Shown: positions 61,320 through 64,000 of the stretch, one piece after another
Layout: each line of letters starts with the position of its first letter
How positions within the stretch are numbered: the stretch's first letter is position 1
Source: CAWJMF01 sp963843945
Lineage (GTDB): Bacteria > Vulcanimicrobiota > Vulcanimicrobiia > Vulcanimicrobiales > Vulcanimicrobiaceae
NCBI GenBank assembly: GCA_963843945.1
Contig: CAWJMF010000002.1
Coordinates: 1,674,001 to 1,738,000, forward strand
Direction: 5' to 3'
Length of the DNA: 64,000 bases
Program-made: the position numbers and the translations under genes
The notes under the pieces: generated by a model
Told to the model about the DNA's origin: nothing
What the model saw: the letters and a program-made list of their open reading frames with translations, nothing else
Database searches by the model: none

Positions 61320-62903
61320 ATGACCTCGGTGCTCCGGTTTCTTCGCTTCTTCGTTTTCACCGGCGCGCTTTTCGGTACGTCAGCCCTTGCCGCGAGCCCG
61401 CACCCGCTCGGGAACTTCACTCTCAACCACCTTACGAAACTGCACGCGAGCGACAAAGCCATCGACGTGCGCTACGTCCTCGACATGGCCGAAATCCCAA
61501 CGTATCAACTCATGCGCGAGCATTCGCCGAGCGGGCGCATGAGCGAGCCGGAGCTTTCCGCTTGGGCGAGCGCGCAGGCCGTCCAACTGGCGCCGCAATT
61601 GCGCCTTACGCTCGACGGCCGGCCGCTCGCGCTCGAACCGCTTGGGGCGCGCGCTCGCACGCGGCCGGGTGCCGGCGGGTTACCGATCCTCTACTTCCAA
61701 GCCGACTATCGCGCAACGTTCGCCGCGAGCAACGGGACGCACGCGTTGCGCTTCGAGGACGCGACCTACCCGGGACGTCTCGGTTGGAAAGACGCGATCG
61801 TTGCGCCGCCGCAGGCCGAACCGACGCACGAACTCCTGCGCTATCCGAACGCGTTGCTCGGATCGCCGCGCGATGTCACGTCGCTGAGCGCCACGCTGGG
61901 GCCGAGCGGAGTCGTCGCGGTCGCCGCGCCGCCATCGGCTCTGGCCGCGCCGGACAGCGCACCGTCGGCCGTGCGCTCGAACGAACTCTCCGATATGCTC
62001 GCGCGTGGGACCGGCGATCCCGGGATCGTCGCGCTGACCCTCCTCGTAGCGATTCTGCTCGGCGCGCTGCACGCGCTGGAGCCCGGCCACGGCAAGACGC
62101 TGCTGGCCGTTTCGCTCGTCGGCGCGCGCGCGACGGTGAAGCAGGCCGCGATCCTGGCTGCCGCTTTGACGGTCGCCCATACCGCCGGCGTCCTCGTTCT
62201 TGGGCTCGCGATCAATCTCTTCAAGAGCTACTTCGTTCCCGAAGCGATCTACCCGTGGATCACACTCCTCTCCGGCATCGCCATCGCGATCGTCGGCGCA
62301 CGGGCCGTCGAGCGCCAAATCCGCCTGCGGCAACCGCTCGCCCACGTGCATGCCCACGCACACGACGGAACGCACGAACACGATCACACCCACGTCCACC
62401 ACGTGCACGGTCACGCGAGCCACGACCACGTGCATGCGCACGATGACACGGCGCACGCGCGTTCGCACGCGATTCCCGGAACCGCGCCGCTCAAGTTCGG
62501 TGGCACGCTGCTGGCCGCGATGAGCGGCGGGGTCGCACCCTGTCCGGCCGCACTGGTCGTCCTGCTTGCGGCCGTCGCGCTGAATCAAGTCCTTTACGGA
62601 CTCTTCGTCATCGTCGCGTTCAGCTTCGGATTGGCCGCCACGCTCACGGGCCTCGGCATCGCCGTCGTGCGCGGTGCGAGTTGGCTAAAGGACCGGCCCG
62701 CCTTCGAGCGCTTCGTGCACTACGGTCCCCTCGTTTCGGCGGTCGTCATCGCCGCGATCGGAGCAATCATGGTCGGTCAAGGTTTCGCGCAGCAAGGCCT
62801 CGGGGTTCCGCCGGTCGTGGTCAGTGCGATTACGGCGCTCGCGATCGCCGGCTTCGCGTTCTCGCATCCGTTCGGGCCGCGGCGTACGGCGGAGCTCGCA
62901 TGA
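61320..62903 (+). CDS. Nickel/cobalt efflux-type transporter (NicO family) with histidine-rich loop
   Basis: 527 residues. A leader (about 1-25) is followed by a soluble domain (about 30-225: HPLGNFTLNHLTKLHASDKAIDVRYVLDMAEIPTYQLM). The transmembrane part begins with LLGALHALEPGHGKTLLAVSLVGARATVKQAAIL (His-x-Glu-Pro-Gly-His motif, about 250). A cytoplasmic-type loop at about 338-385 is packed with His and Asp (HVHAHAHDGTHEHDHTHVH). GGTLLAAMSGGVAPCPAALVVLLAAVAL follows, the NicO block with Cys-Pro. It probably exports or buffers Ni2+/Co2+. It is divergent from znuA and overlaps the NiCoT gene (ATGA). Confidence 0.85.
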   Translation: MTSVLRFLRFFVFTGALFGTSALAASPHPLGNFTLNHLTKLHASDKAIDVRYVLDMAEIPTYQLMREHSPSGRMSEPELSAWASAQAVQLAPQLRLTLDGRPLALEPLGARARTRPGAGGLPILYFQADYRATFAASNGTHALRFEDATYPGRLGWKDAIVAPPQAEPTHELLRYPNALLGSPRDVTSLSATLGPSGVVAVAAPPSALAAPDSAPSAVRSNELSDMLARGTGDPGIVALTLLVAILLGALHALEPGHGKTLLAVSLVGARATVKQAAILAAALTVAHTAGVLVLGLAINLFKSYFVPEAIYPWITLLSGIAIAIVGARAVERQIRLRQPLAHVHAHAHDGTHEHDHTHVHHVHGHASHDHVHAHDDTAHARSHAIPGTAPLKFGGTLLAAMSGGVAPCPAALVVLLAAVALNQVLYGLFVIVAFSFGLAATLTGLGIAVVRGASWLKDRPAFERFVHYGPLVSAVVIAAIGAIMVGQGFAQQGLGVPPVVVSAITALAIAGFAFSHPFGPRRTAELA

Positions 62904-63703
62904 TCGGTTTCGGCGCATTCGCGGTCTTCGCGCTGGGCCTGCGGCACGGAGCCGACCCCGATCACATCGCCGCCATCGACAACCTAACGCGCAACTCGTT
63001 CGAGAGGCGGCCGTTCTTGAGCCGCTTCGTCGGGACGCTCTTCGCCGGCGGCCACACGATCATGGTGCTCGCGATCGCCGCGCTCGTCGGGTACCTCGGC
63101 ACGACCTTTGCGCCGCACGGCGCTCTGATCGAAGCTATCGGAACCTGGATCAGCATCGCCGTGCTGGTGCTCATCGCGTTCCTGAACTTGCGCCAGCTCA
63201 GGAGCGGCGATGGCCGCTTGGCCGGAGTGAAGACGCGTTTGATGCCGCGGCGGCTGCGCGAAGGCACGAGTCCCTGGCTCGCTCTGCCCGTCGGATTTCT
63301 CTTTGGGTTCGGCTTCGAAACTTCGAGCCAGATCGCGACGTATGCGCTCGCCTTCGGCGTCAACGGCGGCGTCGCCGGAGCGCTGATCGTCGGGGCGATG
63401 TTCTGTCTTGGCATGATCGTCACCGACACGCTCGACAGCGTGGTCGTGCACCGCCTCGTCTCCGACCGCTCGAGCCTACTGCCGGGGACGATACGCGTCT
63501 GGATCTGGTCGGTCACGCTCGTCGCACTGGCGGTCGCCGCGTACGAACTCGCGCAGGTCCTCGGCTGGCAATCGCCCGTCCCCGACATCGCCGTCAGCGG
63601 CGTCATCGTCGTCGCGCTCCTTGCCGTGTTCGTCTACGTCTTCGTGAAGACGCGTCGCACGGAAATCGCTCCGCCCAGCACCCAACTCGATACGCTCTCG
63701 TGA
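62900..63703 (+). CDS. NiCoT-family nickel/cobalt transporter
   Basis: 267 residues, eight or so helices. The signature LGLRHGADPDHIAAIDN (H16, D21, H22) is the NiCoT HX4DH motif. The LPVGFLFGFGFETSSQIATYALAF block of helix V follows. High-affinity Ni2+ or Co2+ uptake is the usual role. It overlaps the NicO stop, so efflux-type and uptake-type proteins are encoded back to back. A cobalt or nickel enzyme, or vitamin B12 synthesis, must lie elsewhere. The substrate metal cannot be fixed from sequence. Confidence 0.88.
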   Translation: MIGFGAFAVFALGLRHGADPDHIAAIDNLTRNSFERRPFLSRFVGTLFAGGHTIMVLAIAALVGYLGTTFAPHGALIEAIGTWISIAVLVLIAFLNLRQLRSGDGRLAGVKTRLMPRRLREGTSPWLALPVGFLFGFGFETSSQIATYALAFGVNGGVAGALIVGAMFCLGMIVTDTLDSVVVHRLVSDRSSLLPGTIRVWIWSVTLVALAVAAYELAQVLGWQSPVPDIAVSGVIVVALLAVFVYVFVKTRRTEIAPPSTQLDTLS

Positions 63704-63717
63704 GGAGACAACACCCC

Positions 63718-64000
63718 ATGGCACCCAGACGAATACTCGGCTCGTCGGCGGCACTCGTCGCAATCGCCGCCGCGGTCTTCCTTTACACCCTGCATCCTGC
63801 AAAAAGCTCGGATCACCAGGACACGTTCAACCTGGCGAACCGCTCGAACACGTCCGCCGACATCACCGACATGTACGCCTTCCCCTCCCCGGCCAACGCA
63901 TCGAACGTCGTGCTCGTCATGAATACGACGCCGCTGATTTTGCCCGGTGCGGGAACGACCAAGTTCTTCGATCCTTCGGTCGTGTGGCAATTCAAATTCG
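63718..64000 (+). CDS. DUF4331 family protein (5' part, cut by the window edge)
   Basis: Starts at the ATG at 63718 with GAGGAG eleven bases before it, and is open to the window end (94 codons). A leader is at about 1-27 (LGSSAALVAIAAAVFLYTL). The KSSDHQDTFNLANRSNTSADITDMYAFPSPANASNVVLVMNTTPLILPG sequence is the typical start of DUF4331 proteins, exported beta-rich proteins of unknown function. It lies 14 bases after the NiCoT stop in the same direction and may belong to the same metal locus. Confidence 0.75.
   Translation, partial: MAPRRILGSSAALVAIAAAVFLYTLHPAKSSDHQDTFNLANRSNTSADITDMYAFPSPANASNVVLVMNTTPLILPGAGTTKFFDPSVVWQFKF

Overview
The window is 64 kb of visibly G+C-rich, tightly packed bacterial chromosome. 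Many genes overlap by ATGA, GTGA or TGATG junctions, and GTG and TTG starts are common. No rRNA, tRNA, CRISPR array, transposase, integrase or phage gene was found, and no gap without a gene exceeds about 240 bases. An outer-membrane-type DUF5916 barrel protein and a PQQ dehydrogenase with its own cytochrome c point to a diderm. The mix of KorAB-type ferredoxin oxidoreductase, DUF1501/DUF1800 pair, S53 peptidase, molybdopterin enzyme and PHA genes would suit an uncultivated aerobic soil or rock lineage such as Ca. Eremiobacterota (WPS-2/Vulcanimicrobiota). That placement is inference; no marker gene here settles it.

Layout. 0-7 kb: a 174-base inverted-repeat element at the left edge, an AI-2E family permease, a GNAT enzyme, HisC, then the pyrimidine operon pyrK-pyrD-pyrF-pyrE on the minus strand, and a 47-residue gene closed by a strong terminator. 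7-15 kb: an ECF sigma factor, a small membrane protein, an OmpR-type regulator and a histidine kinase, the first three translationally coupled, followed by an adhesin-like exported protein and facing a DUF5916 barrel protein. 15-22 kb (minus): an SPFH protein, a two-subunit 2-oxoacid:ferredoxin oxidoreductase, two small enzymes, then a PHA (polyhydroxyalkanoate) cluster: phaB, a phasin, a PhaQ-like PadR repressor and a MaoC/PhaJ hydratase. 22-25 kb: the DUF1501/DUF1800 pair. 25-39 kb: leucine/isovalerate catabolism (MCC beta subunit, enoyl-CoA hydratase, MCC alpha subunit, HMG-CoA lyase) interrupted by transporters, a lipoprotein and a Tat-type molybdopterin enzyme with its cytochrome b, then a class V aminotransferase, a methyltransferase and an amidohydrolase. 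39-42 kb: RmuC and two small membrane or exported proteins. 41-50 kb: a sugar-uptake and sugar-acid locus (PadR regulator, GT4, ABC ATPase, two permeases, IlvD/Edd dehydratase, binding protein), with an apparent frameshift in one permease gene. 50-56 kb: a cytochrome-fused PQQ dehydrogenase, purE-purK and a GH5-like hydrolase. 56-64 kb: an M48 and an S53 peptidase, then a metal locus: a Zn/Mn-type ABC importer divergent from two nickel/cobalt transporters and a truncated DUF4331 gene.

How it fits together. The cell appears to be an aerobic heterotroph using sugars, sugar acids, alcohols or aldoses (PQQ enzyme) and branched-chain amino acid carbon. It stores carbon as PHA, although no PHA synthase lies in this window, and it invests in surface and secreted proteins under an ECF/two-component module. 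The items most worth following are the phaQ promoter with a palindrome between -35 and -10, the terminator hairpin directly before phaB, the frameshifted sugar permease with a CTT-G slip-like junction, the N-terminal cytochrome PQQ enzyme, and the inverted-repeat element that supplies the last codons of a permease gene.
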